Of a stretch of 64,000 bases of DNA, positions 12,984 through 24,874 are shown piece after piece. The position numbers were made by a program, and so were the translations under genes. The notes under the pieces are model-generated. The model searched no databases. It saw nothing but the letters and a program-made list of their open reading frames with translations, and was not told the DNA's origin. How positions within the stretch are numbered: position 1 is the stretch's first letter; every line of letters starts with the position of its first letter. The stretch spans positions 4,030,001 through 4,094,000 of the forward strand of contig NC_079233.1 in assembly GCF_028502605.1 (NCBI RefSeq), written 5' to 3'. Origin of the DNA: Trichoderma breve (taxonomy: Eukaryota > Ascomycota > Sordariomycetes > Hypocreales > Hypocreaceae).

Positions 12984-14534
12984 CTATATACTGGTATATT
13001 CCGCTAATCCTGCACTGCAATATGATCTGATAAGCCGGATTACCTTTTGACAGTCTGCTGGGGTGTCGAATATCTGCGCATGATCTAAATTGGGGAACAT
13101 GAGCACCTCCACCTCGGCTGCCTGATTAGCACCTTGAGCTTGGCTGCTTATTCCCGCCACTCCAAGATCAGTCAAGTATTGCGCAACACTAGAGGTGTTG
13201 ACGAGTATGTCCCTGCCAGCCAAACAGACGGCCACCTTCCGACGATCCCTCGGGTCAGCATTTCTAAAGTCTTCCTTCCATATGATGTTCTCCCGCCAGA
13301 AGAAGTGACGGCCTAGACAGCGTGCCACGCCTGGATCTGTGCTGGCGAAATACCATAGCAGCCACTCGTTGGCTTCCCGGGGCTTTCTGCGAGTGAAGTT
13401 GTAGGCGACATCGGGGAGATGGAGCATCACCGTTACCGGATCGATTAGCACGACGGACGTGATCATATGCCCGAGACTCTGCGAGTGGAGCATATGGGTG
13501 GTTTGCACCGATCCATATGAGTGTGCCGTGACCGTGAACTTGTCCCACTGGTGATGTTCCAATATCTTGGTCATTTGACGCAGAAACTCGGCCTTACCCA
13601 GAGGCGGGGAAGTCAGTCGAAAGGATACGGGAAGAATCTCCACAGCAATGACCCCAATACCCTGCCCACCACCAACATCTTTAGCTGCATGTATGTTTGC
13701 AAGGAAGTCAACATATGTCCAGAGCCCAACTCCAATGCCGTGGAAGAATACAACGGGGTTGCAGTCCTTGGATGCATGAGGCCGGTACCAGTAGCTCAGC
13801 TGCGGAGCACGCGACCGCCGGCTGGTGAATATCTCCTGCGGGCGCGGTGGGAACGTTGCAAGAGCTGCGACGGGTCCTCTGCCATAGAACTTGAAGCCAT
13901 TCCATGAAAGGGCCAAGTGTGCGGCCTGATCCACAAGATATATGACCAAGTACCATGTGAGTGATCTATATGTTACCTCGACGTCATCCAAAGTCAGTCG
14001 TATGCACTTGGCCGTACCTCGGCCATCGTGGAGAGGGTGTCCCAGTCTCTCTTCAATCTTTGTGATGAAGCTATCCAAATCTCGCGCATCAGCTTCGGAG
14101 TGGCCGCCGTTGCTTTCGACGTCTTCCCCCGCCTGGTCGAAGAAACCCCAGAGGAGGAAATCGCGCAGGTTGTCTCGGCAGATATCCTTTAACTCAGCTC
14201 CGAGGAACCACCATCGCAGGTACACCTCCATGGACTGGACATTTGCCAGGCATTGGTTGAAGAGAGCCCATCTTTCCTCCGAGGTCAGGGGTGTAGGGTG
14301 CACAGCTTTGCGGTTCAGCTGGTGCATATACGGAAGGTAGATGAAGCAGAAGAACAAGATCTCGGCCAATATCAGACCCCATAGGATTTGAGCTGCATTT
14401 GTCTGGCGCGTTTGTTCCCAGCCGTACCAGTAGTATACGGCCGCTAAGGCGGTGGTGTAAATGAACGGCGTATATCGGAAGACGACGATGAAGAGGCGGA
14501 TGAGAAGCCGGCCTCTCACACTGTTGCTTATCAT
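12984..14534 (-). CDS. Membrane-associated alpha/beta hydrolase
   Basis: Probable serine hydrolase (lipase or esterase-like) of about 516 residues in one exon. The first ATG in the frame is at 14534. The frame is open a little further upstream but without an ATG. The N-terminus has two hydrophobic segments (around RLLIRLFIVVFRYTPF and ILWGLILAEILFFCF), so it is likely anchored in a membrane. The hydrolase fold shows an oxyanion-type HG motif (FFHGIGVGLWTY), a nucleophile elbow of the AHSYGS type, an acid in LAGRDILV and a catalytic His in NLDHAQIF. The elbow is A-x-S-x-G rather than the usual G-x-S-x-G. The substrate cannot be told. Confidence 0.85.
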   Translation of the reverse strand: MISNSVRGRLLIRLFIVVFRYTPFIYTTALAAVYYWYGWEQTRQTNAAQILWGLILAEILFFCFIYLPYMHQLNRKAVHPTPLTSEERWALFNQCLANVQSMEVYLRWWFLGAELKDICRDNLRDFLLWGFFDQAGEDVESNGGHSEADARDLDSFITKIEERLGHPLHDGRGTAKCIRLTLDDVEVTYRSLTWYLVIYLVDQAAHLALSWNGFKFYGRGPVAALATFPPRPQEIFTSRRSRAPQLSYWYRPHASKDCNPVVFFHGIGVGLWTYVDFLANIHAAKDVGGGQGIGVIAVEILPVSFRLTSPPLGKAEFLRQMTKILEHHQWDKFTVTAHSYGSVQTTHMLHSQSLGHMITSVVLIDPVTVMLHLPDVAYNFTRRKPREANEWLLWYFASTDPGVARCLGRHFFWRENIIWKEDFRNADPRDRRKVAVCLAGRDILVNTSSVAQYLTDLGVAGISSQAQGANQAAEVEVLMFPNLDHAQIFDTPADCQKVIRLIRSYCSAGLAEYTSI

Positions 14535-16068
14535 CGTTTCGCGGGGGAGAGAGCTCCAAGCTGGGGACGCCACACAGCTACCACTTGGAGAAAAGTATAT
14601 CGATGTGACGGGGTGACAAGGTGGGATAGGTATCCTCCGATTTTCTTAAAAACTTTGTTTGTCCATGCTGATACAGTTAGAAAGAATGGACGAGGCCTGA
14701 ATTCCAACTTTGTGTGCCCGAGAACTTTGGCAAACGGGGCCTATGAGCTTCCGATTGGGCATGACGTCAATGTCACCCCAGTCACAAATTTTGCTGGGGA
14801 AATACTTGGACCCTGGGGCGACGGGTGTTGGGGTGTTAGTGCGACCCAGCATCGGCTTGAGAGGCGCAAGCCCATAATACAATGAGATTGCGCTCGAATG
14901 TTGGGACAAAATTCACTACAAAACTTGACATTCACTGATCAGCATGTGATTTGTTCCCTTTTCTACGCTTAGGGATCGATATTTGCATCATGCAACTGGG
15001 TTGGCATTGTACCGGGCTGATTTCTGCCTCGGGATCTACCGAAGCTCAATCAGCACATGCCATCATATTCACCTCGCTTGCTTGCTCAACACCTGACACC
15101 GAATACGTCTTGACTTTCCAAAGCCCCATCGAACATCAAGCCTTCAGATGCACATGCTTCAACTAGATTCAAGTTCGTTGCTCGAGTCAGTTATTTACAA
15201 CACTGAGAACGAGAAGCAAGAATGAAACAGCATGAAACCCGGCCGGTCCACTTCCGCATCCTGAGTTAATCGCAGCAACAGATGGCGCATAATACGCCTG
15301 TCTAGGTAGCCCGTGACCTTTGTTTGATCGCTCGTCTTACCTACAGAGACTGTCTAGGCAACGTGATGAGCAATCGTGTGCCGAGTCAGCCGGATCAGCA
15401 AAGCTATCTCTCTGCCCCGAGATGGGATATGAATTCTTCCGACATCATGCTTATGATGCAATATTGATGCTTCTTTAAACCTGCTGTCGATTTATATTTA
15501 CATTAATCGAAGTTCACATGCATCAGAGGCTCGTTGATGCATATTAGATATGAAAGAGATAGTGGTGCTGACAAGGCGCACTTCCAAGCTCCAGCGTTTC
15601 ATGTTAGTATGGTATTGAGCGGGTGAAACTTTGGGCGACGGAGCTGCTGTGTCATACTCCACGTTGGAATCATTTCCTGTTTGGTATTGTCCAGGAGAAA
15701 TGCATCCAGATGCGCTTCGGCACCCGGAAGAAAAGAATGATGGAAGATGTACCGATAACCAAGGCAGGGAAAAACACACATAGCCACGTTGGGGCAATTC
15801 TGACTCCAGGGTAACGGAAGAGCTGTTGACGCGCTTGATTTGCCACCTCACACAAAACAAATCGCACTAAGAAAACCCGTTCTGTTATTAATAGAACTTT
15901 AAGGATCTGATGAATGAGCGCCATGAGTGTAAAGCCACAGTCACAGGCATAACTATATGCTCCGAATCGGGCCATCAGTTTAACCACTTCCGAAGTTATA
16001 TATCCCAAGAGCTTCATTGAGCTGATGAGCGCCATCAATCGTCACACAGCACATACAGCAGCAGCAAA
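14535..16068. other. Intergenic region, about 1.5 kb
   Basis: Divergent promoters of the hydrolase (-) and the DUF1769 gene (+). Between 15.5 and 16.04 kb the minus strand has three overlapping protein-like frames (one with hydrophobic segments, 15670-16038). I could not join them into a convincing gene, and they may be a decayed coding region. Confidence 0.4.
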
Positions 16069-17178
16069 ATGATTGAAAAATACATTCTTCGTGTTACGGC
16101 GGGATCGAGCTACGATGAGAGCACTCACGTTGAGGTCCCGGTGAACGAATCTGCGCCCGTGCGCATCAAGAGCGACGTTGCCGATGTCGAGCTCAATGTC
16201 CGGATACAGGATTACAAGGGACTGCCGCGTGGTTCGCCATCTACTTCACCATACTTTTCTACAGAGCCGCATGCAAGCAACCAAGACCAGTACAGCATCT
16301 CGTTCCGCTTCACGCCACTCAACCCATCCAAGGCAGAGGCTGGAGATTCCGCAGATGATCTTGCCTTGGGAATCAGAGCTGCGGATCTGCAGTTTGGCAA
16401 TGACTTTGACCGCCCAATCAGAGACAAGCTGCCGCCGGGCTTCAACACTGCCATGAACATTGTCAAGTGGTGGATCGACCCTGGTCTTGATGGCGATGCA
16501 TATGCGGACAAGCCCTATCTGTACGGCCCTGCGCTTAGCTCATTCAATGTCGTGTCCGTCGGTGCGGGAGTCTTTGACGAGTCAAGAGGCGGTTTGTGGT
16601 TCGAGGAGGGAGGGGACGAAAGAGGCAAGAAAATACGTGAGGTGAATAGTGTACCCAAGGAAAGCAAGCCGAGGATGAAATGGGCCTTGTCGGATTCGAA
16701 CAAGGAGAAATGGATTTGGGAGTATGGGAGGACGTATGGCATTGACTTTTTCAACCCGTATCTCGACTTTGCCAATCTAGCGTTGCGGCTGCCGGGATTC
16801 CAGCTTTCCGTTGCGAGATATTTGGGGGCAGAGGCTTTGAGGTAAGTTTGGCTTTGACATGATTTGATGATGAGCGATTACTTATGAGTGTGGTGTAGGA
16901 ATGACGGAAGGCTCGCACATCAGTTGAGATATGTCCTTCGGAATAAGGCGACTGGAGATGTTTATCTGGTCGTCACCTTTGCTTTATATCTCGAAGAGTC
17001 CATCAATGAAGATGGGACCGTGAAAACTGCAAACGGAGTAAATGGTATCACCAACGGTCACACGAACGGTCATACCAATGGACACACCAACGGACACGCC
17101 AACGGTTATACGAATGGCAACCATGCGAGCAATGGCATTGCAAATGGAGTCGAGACACACGACGAAGACGTAGATTAG
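16069..17178 (+). CDS. DUF1769 family protein with NGHT repeats
   Basis: Member of the fungal DUF1769 (UPF0590-like) family of unknown function, probably cytosolic. The model is join(16069..16841, 16899..17178), 350 residues, with a 57-nt GTAAGT intron and a split Arg codon. Conserved features include an N-terminal beta-rich segment ([12 protein letters not shown]), the [19 protein letters not shown] block, [23 protein letters not shown] and [18 protein letters not shown], then [17 protein letters not shown]. The C-terminal 50 residues are a tandem NGHT-type repeat and an acidic tail that are not part of the core. No enzyme motif is visible. Confidence 0.85.
17041..17118 (+). repeat. 12-bp tandem repeat coding [11 protein letters not shown]
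   Basis: Imperfect 12-bp units (AACGGTCACACG and variants) in frame at the C-terminus of the DUF1769 protein. They give about five copies of NGHT, NGHA or NGYT. Drift between copies is mostly synonymous. Confidence 0.8.
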
Positions 17179-17789
17179 AGAGGGGCGGAAAAGCATTCTT
17201 CTTTTTCTTCCAGCATTTAGATATGACCACTGTATTTGTAAGATAGAGCCAATAGCGATTGATTTCCTACCTGAAGCAACTCTGTAGTGCGAATGTTTGC
17301 TCTGCGGTGACTGAGTTCGTCCCTTCAAGTGTCGTGACATCGAATCTTCAAGATGACAGCTTGGTAATAGCCCAGTATATGCGGATAGAGGCCTAATAGC
17401 TGCCAAGATGATTTTCCACTCAATCGGTCGTATACATGCAATAATTGCAAGTGCCTCACCGCTTGATTGCTGGTGGTTAGAATAGAGAGATTCAGTGTAA
17501 ATCTCGTAGCAATTCACGGCTACATTAGCCGAGCGTGGTACACGTGCTTGAGTAGCCAATTGCCAAACAACGGAAGGAGCGAGCACAAACACTGCGCAAC
17601 TGCCCCCTTTGCAATGCGAATGCGAATTGCAAATAAAATCTCTTCCATAGTGCAGAATTTTAGACTCAATCTCCTTTCATTCATCCTCGGCTTTTTGTCA
17701 GTTGGTAAACAGATGCGGGAGCAGTTTCGGCACGGCAGCTCCTGGACTTCGGATTCGGATTCAATCGAATAGACCACACTCTTTGAAGA
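17179..17789. other. Intergenic, 3' UTR and promoter
   Basis: About 0.6 kb between two plus-strand genes. No gene-like frame was seen on either strand. Confidence 0.55.
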
Positions 17790-18794
17790 ATGGCGGCCCG
17801 TACGAGTACATTGTCAAGCGGCACTAGGCGAGTGCTGTACATGCCAATGACTATCCAGGCGATTCCGTGTCCTCCCCCTATCCTTCAGTCTGACTTCGAT
17901 GGCTGTCGAATTCCGGGCGGCCTCGAGCTCTGGTCCAACGGGGGGTTTTATTCGCCGGGAGAATGTTTTGAGGGATATCGTGCCATGTGCACCCAGACAT
18001 CTCCGGTGAGCAACGGCTGGCCTATTCGACATGAAGAAACAGTGGTGAGATGTGTTCCAGAGTAAGTGCACATTGCAGAAAACATGAGAGGAGGAGGGTC
18101 TAATATCCCATGTGAAAGCGGCTACGAATGTAACGACTCGACTAAAGATCAGAAATATGCCGTGACCAATTACGATGGCACTACCCTGTCCGCACCGGCC
18201 TTTGAGATCCGCTGGAGGAGTGCGGATTTAGCACATGGTATCAGAACTACCGAGATGTTTCCGCCTGGGATTCCGACCCAATTTCCGACGTCAACAAGTG
18301 ATTCATCGACATATAAACTGATTACTACTTCTTCAAATATATTTGTCACCGCCCCTACTTCCACTTTGCCAATTTCTTCCACGATTGTGCAATTCTCGTC
18401 TTCCAGCGTATCATCTTCACCCACATCACAGCCGAATTCGGCTCTTACCTCCGGGACCATTGCAGGAATTGTAGTTGGAAGCTGCCTGGGGCTTCTGGCT
18501 GCGGCTTCGGCGATTACGTTTCTCTTCTTACACCGCCGAAGGAAATACCAAGGCCCGAGTCGGATCACAGATGACACATGGTGTCAGCAAGGAGCAGGCA
18601 AAGAACCCACCGAGTTGTCAGGCACCCAATGTCCTGCCGAGTTGGAAGACAAGCCCATGGAATTGAGGGAGCTACAAGGAAAACCCCAGCCCCAGCCATG
18701 CGCCGACACCGAACAACCTCCGAATACATCGAGAGCGTGCCATATTAGCGTCAACAGCATTCCCGTGGAAGTTGCAGCAGACCCGTCTCACTGA
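17790..18794 (+). CDS. Single-pass membrane protein with Cys-containing ectodomain
   Basis: A 315-residue protein of unknown function. The model is join(17790..18061, 18119..18794), with a 57-nt GTAAGT intron. The N-terminal region carries about eight cysteines and a DFDGCRIPGG...SPGECFEGY stretch resembling the SPGxCPxGY ectodomain motif common in fungal surface proteins. A Ser/Thr-rich stalk (about residues 142-200, likely O-glycosylated) follows, then one transmembrane helix (about 204-228, GTIAGIVVGSCLGLLAAAS), an HRRRK stop-transfer and a cytoplasmic Pro/Glu-rich tail. That is the layout of fungal cell-surface sensor or adhesin-type proteins. No clear cleavable signal peptide is visible, so the true start may lie upstream or the TM helix may direct insertion. 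Confidence 0.72.
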
Positions 18795-20203
18795 ACAAGA
18801 GAGAGAGAGTCGAACGAAAGGAATAGAAGTCTACTTCGCTGGATTGTGGAGAGGAGTTGTAACCAGGATCAATGATGAATTTATGTCAGCCCATTTCCCC
18901 GAAAATCACCACACGATGAAATTGTATTGTTTTTGGACCTCTCGAATTCTGCAGCATATTGACCGCTGTGTTTGGCGAGTATTACTCTATCCTTCGTACC
19001 GGGTTTGATCAGGTATATATTCGAACTCCCCTATTGAAGAATTTCTATCTGATGCTCTTTGTCTAGCCAAACCGCTCGCGATGTCAATTGACAGCAAGAC
19101 GTTTAGATTTCTCCAACCAAACATCACCACTACGGAGCCCGCATGCTCCTGTCTATCTCCTATTGGATGTTCAAATGAAGGGAAAGGTGCTTCGGGAACA
19201 TTTTTACAGAGCAAAACACATTGACAAGCTTCTGTGGGGGCGCGTTATAGGGGGGAAGCATTGTGTCATGCACTAGTTGTCTGCTGTGTAATTGAAACCA
19301 ACCTCAACGGCAATGCAAAGCCAAACGCCTCATCCCTCCAATTGCGTTCGTGGTCCCAATAGCCGGCGGCCTTAGTCGGGAATAATACACCCTGAATCTC
19401 ACCGTCGTCAGCCCGAGATGCAGACTCTGCATCCACTCAGCTCTTTTAATCGATATGCTATTGGCCTGAGTTGAGTTTCATCCAGGGTTCCGCCTGGATT
19501 GGAACCTAGGAATCGGAATCAGCTTCAGCAGCGAATATTACGGATTTAGGATGTAGTAAGTTTGGTCCGCTTTCATTACCAATTTCCGGCCCTAGAACTC
19601 AAAACATCGCGGGGGACGGATGAGGAATCTAGATGCAAAGCTTGGCCTGTGGAGAAGCATACACTAGGGTTTCCACCGCTTATTCCCGTTAATCTATTGA
19701 CTAACGCTGGCCAGAAGAGGTTGAGTTCATCGGCTAAAGCTTCTGTCTTGGGAAGAAAAATGGATGGCGATGTACATGAGATTATTCTCCGTATCTTGGG
19801 AACTGTTCTCACAGTCCCCGATACGAGCGAACATGATATTGTGCAGAAGATCTAGGCCCGTTACCGGCGTCTAGGCAAAGAGCTTTGATAAAGAAATAAA
19901 TAATCATTATCATCCTGCCGGTCAGCCGCGTGGGGCCCGGTCCCATGTGAGGGTAGATCAACCGGCGTCTTAAAGAAGACCTGGTTATTCCCGTCGACGA
20001 AATATTAGCTCCACTTACGCCTTCTAGCCTTCGATAAATAGGCATCGCCGCTCCTCAAATCTGGGCAAATCTTCCTTGGAAGTTCTTGCTGGAGACGTCG
20101 TGAGTGTTTCGGCGACATCTTTGGTGCTCGCGCCCCGAGTTATCGATGTCCTAGATTCGCATTCACGAGCCGAGTCTCTTTCTTCGTGTCTAAGCCGTTT
20201 ACG
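18795..20203. other. Intergenic region, about 1.4 kb
   Basis: Upstream region of the MFS transporter. Short overlapping frames only, with nothing I can support as a gene. Confidence 0.55.
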
Positions 20204-22117
20204 ATGGACATTGAAGAAAAGGGAGGTCTGGACTCACAGGGGATGGAGGATTTTGAGATTGTTCGAAGCGATAATGCTGCCGCTCGCCTCGGTGGTCCAT
20301 CGCATAACGAAGAAGACTTGTCATCGAGCGAAAAACCGCGGACAGAGCAGTCCGAAGCGACAAGCCTGGGAAGCGACACTCCGATATCGTATCTCTACCT
20401 CACCTTTGACACCGCATTACCGTCGCCCCCAATACCGGAACAGCCCAGTGTCGATGGTCGAGAGCCGCCCCCATGCCCAGACTTGGCGGCTTATACGTCT
20501 CCGTTGTCGTGGGGTGCTTATCACAAGAGTATCTTGCTCATACTCTCATGCTTGGCGACGTTTTTGACGGCATACACTGCAGGTGCTTACGCGCCGCCTG
20601 CAAATATTATGGCCAGTGACTTTGAGACATCTCGGCTTGTTGTGGTCGTCGGGATTACATTGTTCTGCATGGGATTTGCGTTTGCGCCAATGGCTCTGGC
20701 GCCAATGTCCGAGATTTGGGGGCGGTACCCCATCTTCATTATCGCCGGCACCGTCTTTGTCATCTTTCAAGCCGTCTGCTCTGTCATGCCGGATGTTGCC
20801 GGCATGCTGGTATCTCGTTTCTTTGTTGGCGTCGGAGGATCGGTCTTCTCTGCGGTCGTCGGAGGCGTGTTGGCCGATTTATGGGAAAAGGAAGAAAGAA
20901 ACACGCCAATGGCACTGTTTAGCGGTGCTGTCTTGGCTGGCACCGGAGCTGGTCCACTGGTTTCTGCTGCGTTGATTGAAACGGTGGGAAGCAATAATCG
21001 TGCTTGGAAGTGGTCATTTTGGGTTCAGGTTATACTCGACGTTGTTCTCCTCCTTGCCCTCGTCCTCTTCTTCAAAGAAAGCCGGGCTTCTGTCCTGCTA
21101 TCCAAGAAAGCGAAGAAGCTTAATAAGTGGTACGAAGAGATGGAAACATATGGTATATATGGTGTATGGATAAACGACGAGTTGGCTATATTGGCTTCCG
21201 CTGCCTCAAGTCAAATAACTGTCACGGCGAATCTGAACGAGCGAAATATCTCTACGACTCCTCGTTTACGAAGAATCCGATGGATAGTCAAAGAAGATGA
21301 ACAACGCGCATCCTTGGGACAAATCGTTTTAACATCTGTCAGGAGACCATTTCATCTTCTCTTCACGGAACCAGTGGTATTCTGTTTCTCTCTCTGGGCT
21401 GCCTTTTCGTGGGGTGTCTTATACCTCTCCTTTTCAGTCGTCCCCTTTCTCTATGGCGAGGACTTCAGCATGTCGAGCAGGGTGTACGTGGCAATGATGA
21501 TTGCATCGGCTGCTGCAACAATTGTTGGCGTCTACCAGGAACATCTCTTAAAACACCCCCAATGGAAGAAGCAAGAAGAAGGCTTCCAGTACTCCGATTC
21601 AAAGTTCTGGGCCTTTATGCGAAGACGATTTCCGGCTGAGGCACCAGAGGCAAGACTCTACTTCACTTGCATCACTGCCATGCTATTACCCGCTGGGCTC
21701 TTCATTGCTTTCCTAGGATCTAATGGAAAGGGGGGATATACAAAGGCAGTCGGCCTGGGACTGGCAACATGGGGAATCTACTCCGTCTATCTCGCCACCT
21801 TCAACTACCTAGCGGATACGTATCATATTTACGCAAGTTCCGCTCTTGCGGCACAGAGCTTCTGCCGAAATGTTCTCGGTGGCTCCTTTCCTTTAATTAC
21901 AAGCGTCATGTTTACCAATCTTGGTTTGAGAGGTGCTGGCGGTATGCTCGGTGGGATTGCTACAGGATTGACAGTCATTCCTTGGGTACTTCTCATTTAT
22001 GGAGAGAGGATTCGCGCCAGGAGCAAATTTGCCAAAGTAAGTTTCTTAAATCTTCCACCAAGCTGAGTTTAATACCCACAGTTGCTAACATTTTGCAAGA
22101 CCCTGATAAAAGGGTAA
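20204..22117 (+). CDS. MFS transporter, DHA1 drug:H+ antiporter type
   Basis: Plasma-membrane proton-coupled transporter of the 12-TM DHA1 group, which exports drugs or small toxic metabolites. The first ATG is at 20204; the open frame upstream has only a GTG. The model is join(20204..22036, 22100..22117), about 616 residues. The last intron (GTAAGT, then TTGCTAACATTTTGCAAG) adds a TLIKG end; unspliced reading gives a slightly longer tail. The N-terminal 110 residues are acidic and cytoplasmic. TM1 begins near HKSILLILSCLATFLTAYTAGAYAPP. The DHA1 motif A is MSEIWGRYP, and motif C-like GAVLAGTGAGPLVS follows. A long central loop carries KLNKWYEEME. The substrate is unknown. Confidence 0.87.
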
Positions 22118-22357
22118 TGGTGGAGTATAGAAACAGGGGACGGTAATACGTTGAATCTTTGTTGAAGCATCATAGCGATTTGGACCCTACTATGAGAGGG
22201 TCACAACGAATGCATATTAGATGATAAAAAGCGATGATGTTTTAAAAGCGTCTCATGGTATATAGATTTCTCCACTAATTAACACAAATACTACCTTTTG
22301 ATACTTTTCCGTTGCGGCACTACTCAAAACGTTAAAATGAACGAATACATCTAGCGA

Positions 22358-24298
22358 TCAAGGTGCCGATGTTGGCCTTGGCCTGCGTCTCGACTTTTCC
22401 TTGCATCTCTCCAAAAGCTTTTGCACCTTGGACTTCTCATAGCTGGATCGCGAGCTTTTCGAAGTGTTTGCCTCTCCGTTGCTTTCCAAACTTTTCTGAG
22501 ACGGCAAGCTCGAGCCTAAGCTGACGGTATTGTTCCTTGGGCGAGTTACCGTCTCAAGGCCCATTGGGAACGATTTAATGCTTGATTTATAGACGATTGG
22601 TGGTGGTAGCTGAAAAGGACCCTCGGGAAAGGTGCATGGCTCTGGTATGACCTCGTGGTCATCCAGTACGAGAGTTCCTTGACCGGCGTCGGCCCAAGAT
22701 TTCTGGCCGCGAAGACGAGGCCAGAAGGTAGAAGGCGCAACACGGTAGGAGTGTCGTGGTAGAGGAAGGAATTTCGCCTCGGGGAACAGGGTGGCGAGGA
22801 AAGCGTGTGAATACGCCTCGCTGAAACCGGCGATGCGGAGGGAAGTGACCTTGCTACGCAGGCGGATGAGGTGATTGCATATAGAGAGATGTTTGTCGGG
22901 GCAGTATGAAAAGTCTTCTTCTTGGATGGATGGCGGGAGAGCTAGACTTGTGTCGGGATTTGAGGATGAGTCGGAGCTGGAGAAGGAGTCGGAGGAGTCC
23001 TCGCTGCTTTCGAAGGACATGTTGACTACGTAGCCGTCGTCTGAGTCTTCGTCCAAGTTTGTATGTTCATCATCGTCATCTTGTTCTTCTTCTTCTTCGT
23101 CATCGTACTCGAAGTCAAGCTCGCTTTGCTCAAAGAAGTCTTCTGGGGCTGGAGATACGACTCGAACGGTTCTCTCGGAAATGTCACAAGAAGACTGCCT
23201 GCCGGAACTTTCTGCGGACGAGTACTGATTTTGAGGGCTTGCAGAACTAGCTCTGACAGAGATTTTACTCTCAGAGATGTCTTCGGGTGGATCAGGAATG
23301 TCCTCTCTTTGGCCGTGAAAACGACGGCACGCAAGGATTAGAGTCTCGAGGGGAGCTTCTGGAGCTCTTTCGAGCTGAGACAAACTAAAGTCTAAAAGCA
23401 GACCTTGCAGATGTCCAGTACTAGGAAACAAATCGATGGCTTGAGGTGCAGGACCAAGACCTAGACGGGATAAATCGACCTCAATAATGAGAGACTTGAT
23501 GAAGATGCCGTACTTGTTAAGCCATGTGGTGGCCAAAGGATTGAGTCTCTGGGCGATGAAGGGCGAGAAAGTAACGTGAAAATAATTCTCCGACAAGATT
23601 GCAACGAAAATAGTGGCATAGAAATCGAATGAGACGCTCAAGTAAGGGCGGAAAGTCGCAAGAACTTCGCCAAGAGGGATGAAGTCCGAAGGTTCCCAGC
23701 AGTCTTGGTCCCAGTTGAACCTGTTGAGGCTAATGGGCTTGGATCCCAAAACCTCAAAAGACGCGACGAGATTCTCCAGGATAAGGCGGCGAACGTGCTC
23801 AGGAAATGTCTTCTAGGTAAATTCCTGCTGCTTTTCACTCGCCTGTGACTTTTGTCTCTTGTGTAACGCGAAGAATTTGTTTGTGAGTGCCTTCAAGGCC
23901 ACGCTTTTGTCGGGTTTGGCATCTCCATGCTTGTATTTGTGGTAGACAATGTCTACGGTTCGATCCCAGGGCGGGAGACCAGAGCGACCGACGAGCTGGT
24001 CTTCACTGCGCGAATTGTTGGGGGATATGGAGTACTCGGAGGCCCTGCTGGCGACGCGCTCGATGATGGATTTTGATCGCGTGAGTTTGGATGGGCTGCT
24101 TGCTGCTTGCGGAATCAGTAAGGACTTGAGCTGTGAGAACGATATATTTGGATGAAATTCATGAAATAGAATTATTCCAAAGTAGATGAGTTGACAGAGA
24201 GAAAGCCACAAATGTGCCTTACGAGGAGATTGTGGTGGCGATGGCGAGGTTGGTGTATCGCCATCAGCTGAGAGATCTAGCCACGATGTTTGATCCAT
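22358..24298 (-). CDS. F-box-like acidic protein, interrupted by an in-frame TAG
   Basis: One reading frame runs from an ATG at 24298 to a TGA at 22358-22360, broken only by a TAG at 23813-23815. The sequence after the stop (FPEHVRRLILENLV) looks like an F-box start. The region downstream has no usable ATG until far into the protein, so the two halves most likely belong to one gene. The C-terminal half contains a long Asp/Glu run (about 23010-23125) and a basic Ser-rich tail. The region 24130-24225 resembles a 92-nt intron (GTAAGG...CACAG), but removing it shifts the frame unless an alternative ATG is used. The TAG could be a true nonsense mutation, a missed acceptor (ACCTAG) or a sequence error. 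Function is unknown; the F-box assignment is tentative. Confidence 0.5.
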
Positions 24299-24874
24299 GC
24301 CGATGTTTGTGAGGGGGGAAGCCTCGAAATTCTCCCCGTGGATCTCCAAATGTGATTTATCCGGATGCGATGTTTCTGTAGAAACGAAGCTGCAAAGGCA
24401 AACATTTGAGCTGAGCTTTTGGGCTGACAGCAGCTGTCAGCTGTGCGGGCTGTTTGGTCACAGTTGGCCAGGTGACAGACAGTCTTTGGGCGTAATACGA
24501 CATTAAAGAGAAAGCAAACGGACGGATTGTGGTTATTTTGAGCTGAAATCATTCAGTACCAGCGAGAAAGTTGTAGCATTAGACGAGGTGTAGAGAAAAA
24601 GCCAAACAATAGCATCCTCAGGTTAACGGCAGGTAGTAGTATTTTGTAATATTGTAGTTTTTGGTGTAGGTACCCATGACCATATACATCGAGTAGATAA
24701 ATCTATTTCTCTTTCTCATTTTTTCCCATTGAATACGACAGTAGCGCAGCGTAAAGCCGGCCTGCATGACAAAACCATATCTACGCCCGTTGAGTGAATC
24801 CTCAATATTTTAGTTGACAAAGGCACGCGGTGATAACAAAAACGACTCTTGACTTGGCTTGTGTATTGGGGTAT
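24299..24874. other. Intergenic, no gene seen
   Basis: Promoter of the F-box-like gene on one side and 3' region of the PBDC1 gene on the other. AT-rich at 24590-24760. Confidence 0.5.

Noticed and set aside
15498..16038. Three overlapping minus-strand frames, one hydrophobic
   Set aside because: Could not be joined into one protein with acceptable splice sites; no family recognised. May be a decayed gene but the evidence is weak.
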